From Undaria pinnatifida (Eukaryota > Sar > Phaeophyceae > Laminariales > Alariaceae), in NCBI GenBank assembly GCA_012845835.1, contig JABAKD010000005.1, positions 7,675,473 to 7,739,472 of the forward strand: DNA of 64,000 nt, in the 5' to 3' direction. This document shows, one piece after another, positions 53,301 to 56,300 of the stretch; the stretch's first letter is position 1, and the number at the start of each line of letters is the position of its first letter. Below the pieces are notes generated by a model. That model was not told where the DNA came from. It did not search any database and saw only the letters and a list, made by a program, of their open reading frames with translations. Both the position numbers and the translations under genes were made by a program.

Positions 53301-56300
53301 TGCTGGGGGGCGGGGTTACCGGTACATACGTAGATATACCATGAATGTACTATTATCAAGTGAGCTCGGGTGCTGCACCGCATTCATAATGCTTGTGCCG
53401 ACATCCCAATATCCCGCTACGACACTGTCAACCTACTATTGAAACTCCCTGATAACATCAAACCATCATCGTACCCGTGTCATAATACAAGCACAATTAG
53501 CCGGCGACGATTCGCCCGTTGTGGCTGAAAAAATCACCTGCAACACCCCTCTTGGTGCCCCGTACTCAGACGGCCAGATGATCATCACCGCATCGCCGCA
53601 AAATTTGATGATATCACCGCCGTACCTTGCCACCTGTGAAAAAGCATCGCACAACACCGTTCACTACTGAGAACACTGTTACCGCCGTCAAGATTTTTCT
53701 AACACTAATCCCAAGTAGCTTTCCCCCCACAACGCGGGTGCGCTTCTAGAGAGATTGAAGAGGTAAACTTCAGTGCATGTTAGTGACCTGTGTACACACG
53801 ATTCCTGGTGCTGGCCTGGCAGCTACGGCAATGCCTTCTGCTCGTACAGTCTGCTACCTCTACTCCGACGCGCACTCGTCTTGCTCCAAAATGACTCGTT
53901 CTCTCTTGGGAACTTAAAAAATGCCCGTATCCTACGGTGAGTCGGGATTTCGTTTTTCGGGAGCACGGCGTGTTGCCGATTCCCGTTCGCTCACCACGTC
54001 AATGAGCATGGTGAAGTACTGGTTTGTGTGGATCTTCAGCTGCTCCGCGTTAAGCCTGGCGCTGAGCCGCGTAAAGCCAGATATATCCGCGAACAGCAAA
54101 GTCGTCGAAAATCTCTGTTCCAGACCAAAACAAAGGCGAAACGCGAATAAGAAGGGGCATGGGGAACAGTAGGGTGCGGGCGAGTGCGATAACTCGTTTA
54201 GACCCCAATCAGAGCCCGTCCGCGATAATGGCGACAAACTACTTGGATTTAGTATGGGATCATTTTTGCAGAAGTCAAAGGGTTAAGACGGCACTACATA
54301 GCAGTGTTCGCCAGCCAACTATGAGCACCGGTAGTACCCGCAGTATCGAACGCCGAAATACTTGAACAGAGGTGGTATCAGAAGTACATAACCGCGAAAT
54401 ACTGCGAGTACTCGCAGTATGAACAGTACCGAACCGCTAGCAGCTGAGCGCGTTAGGCGGAGACATCGGAAACGTAGGGATTCCACCGTTAAACTGCAGC
54501 TGCAGTGTTCACCGCGTTTGTTTTGTTCGTCAATCCGATTCGCGCACGCCGTCGCTTAACTACGACCCTAGGCCGCGTTTTTGTTCCGCAATCCGGTTCG
54601 TACACGTCTTCGCTTGTCTATGGCATTAAACGCGTGCTGTGGTAGAGGCAGCACGATTTTTTTCGAGGTTTGCCCCCCACTTGAGTGGGTCCGTGTTGCG
54701 CCCAGTAATTCACTGTGAGATAAACCGTAAGCCAAGCCCGATACACAATCCCAGGGGCTGGGTACCAAACACATGCACAATATTGCAAAACACACGTCGG
54801 ATCCAAGGGTATTGGGTAGCTGTTCGGTTGAGGAGCGCAGCCATTGAGAAACGCTGAGGCCCAAACGTGCAACCCCTTCCGTAGCGCGGATCGCTATAAA
54901 AGCGCTAGCGTTTAGTATAGAATGATCCCGGCTGCACACGACTCTAGTTCGATCAGTCGGGTTCAGAAGGACGAACGCGGGCGCGTCGTTCTTCGTAGCG
55001 GCGCCGTTCGGACCCTACCGGGAGACGGCGGTCGTTGTCCGGCGGGAATGCTCACGCGTATCGTGGCTTCAGCGCGATTCCACAGAGCGAACGGGAGTAG
55101 GCCTTGATTTGACAAGAAATCTAAACCAACTCAACCAAACCCAACCCAACCCAACCCAGCCCAACCCAACCCAACCCAACCCAACCCAACCCAACCCAAC
55201 CCAACCCAACCCAACCCAACCCAACCCAGCCCAGCCCAGCCCAACCCAACCCAACCCAACCCAACCCAACTCAAGCACTGTGCTGTGGTGTCGCTGGTGG
55301 GCCCAACCCAACCCCGCCACCTACCCATCAACCAACCCACCCACCCACCCACCCGCTCACCCGTGTTGCTGTACCCCAACTCAACCAAGTCAACATAACC
55401 CTCTCTTTCAGATCGTTTTGATATGAAATTGGTGATGGTGACAAAATATTTTTTTGTCGCTCACTCCTACGACACCTAACACGGTCAGAAATATCTTGGT
55501 CCAAAAAACTGCTACCCAATCGTGGCACTCGTCCTTGCCTCGCAGGTGAACTCCTGTTCGACGGTGTCGTGTTCGAGGAACTTCTGCCTTAGCATGCGGT
55601 GAACTATCGCTGGAGAAAAGCGCGCCCACTCCTTGCAAAGAGCCTCGTACTTTGCCGTAGACGCGTCGGCGTTGCCAGCGGCCTGGCCGAAATAGAAAAA
55701 CCGACATGATCGCGGATGAATCGGAAAACCGAGATGATCGTGGACGAAACAGAAGATCCAGAAATAAAGAATGAAACAGACAACCGAGATGAATGCGGAT
55801 GAAACAGAAAGTCGAGGTGATCGAGGACGAAACAGAAAAACCGACGCGATCGAGGGTGAACCAGAAACTCGAGATGACAGAGGATGAAACATAAACCGAG
55901 ATGGCACAGGACGATAAATAATAATACATGCGCCAGCCTTAACATGGAGCAATGAGAACGGGTTTTTGGCAGAAGAGACACTAGAGCAAACTCTAGAGAA
56001 TACGAAAGCACTGCTCCACCCTTTGTGGACACACGAAAACTATGAAAATTCAAGACGACGAAAGGACGCATGTGCTAGGGGAAGGGTATCGCCCAATTTT
56101 TTTTAGGCTCCTCACTTCGAGCGTCCGACACCTCACCCAACGAACGACGGTTCAAGACAGTTGCAAGCTAAGCACCTGCTGCACAACCCCATGAGCTAGG
56201 CATCAAAAGAAATGGACTTACTGTAGTACAAGTCACCGTCGGATCCAACTCTACTGGGTAGCGAGAAATCTTCGTGTTCAAAAGTGCAACCCCTGCTTTA

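Noticed and set aside
55109-55426. ORFs of Asn-Pro-Thr-Gln or Gly-Leu-Gly-Trp-Val repeats
   Set aside because: Translations of the (cccaa)n microsatellite between exons 3 and 4.
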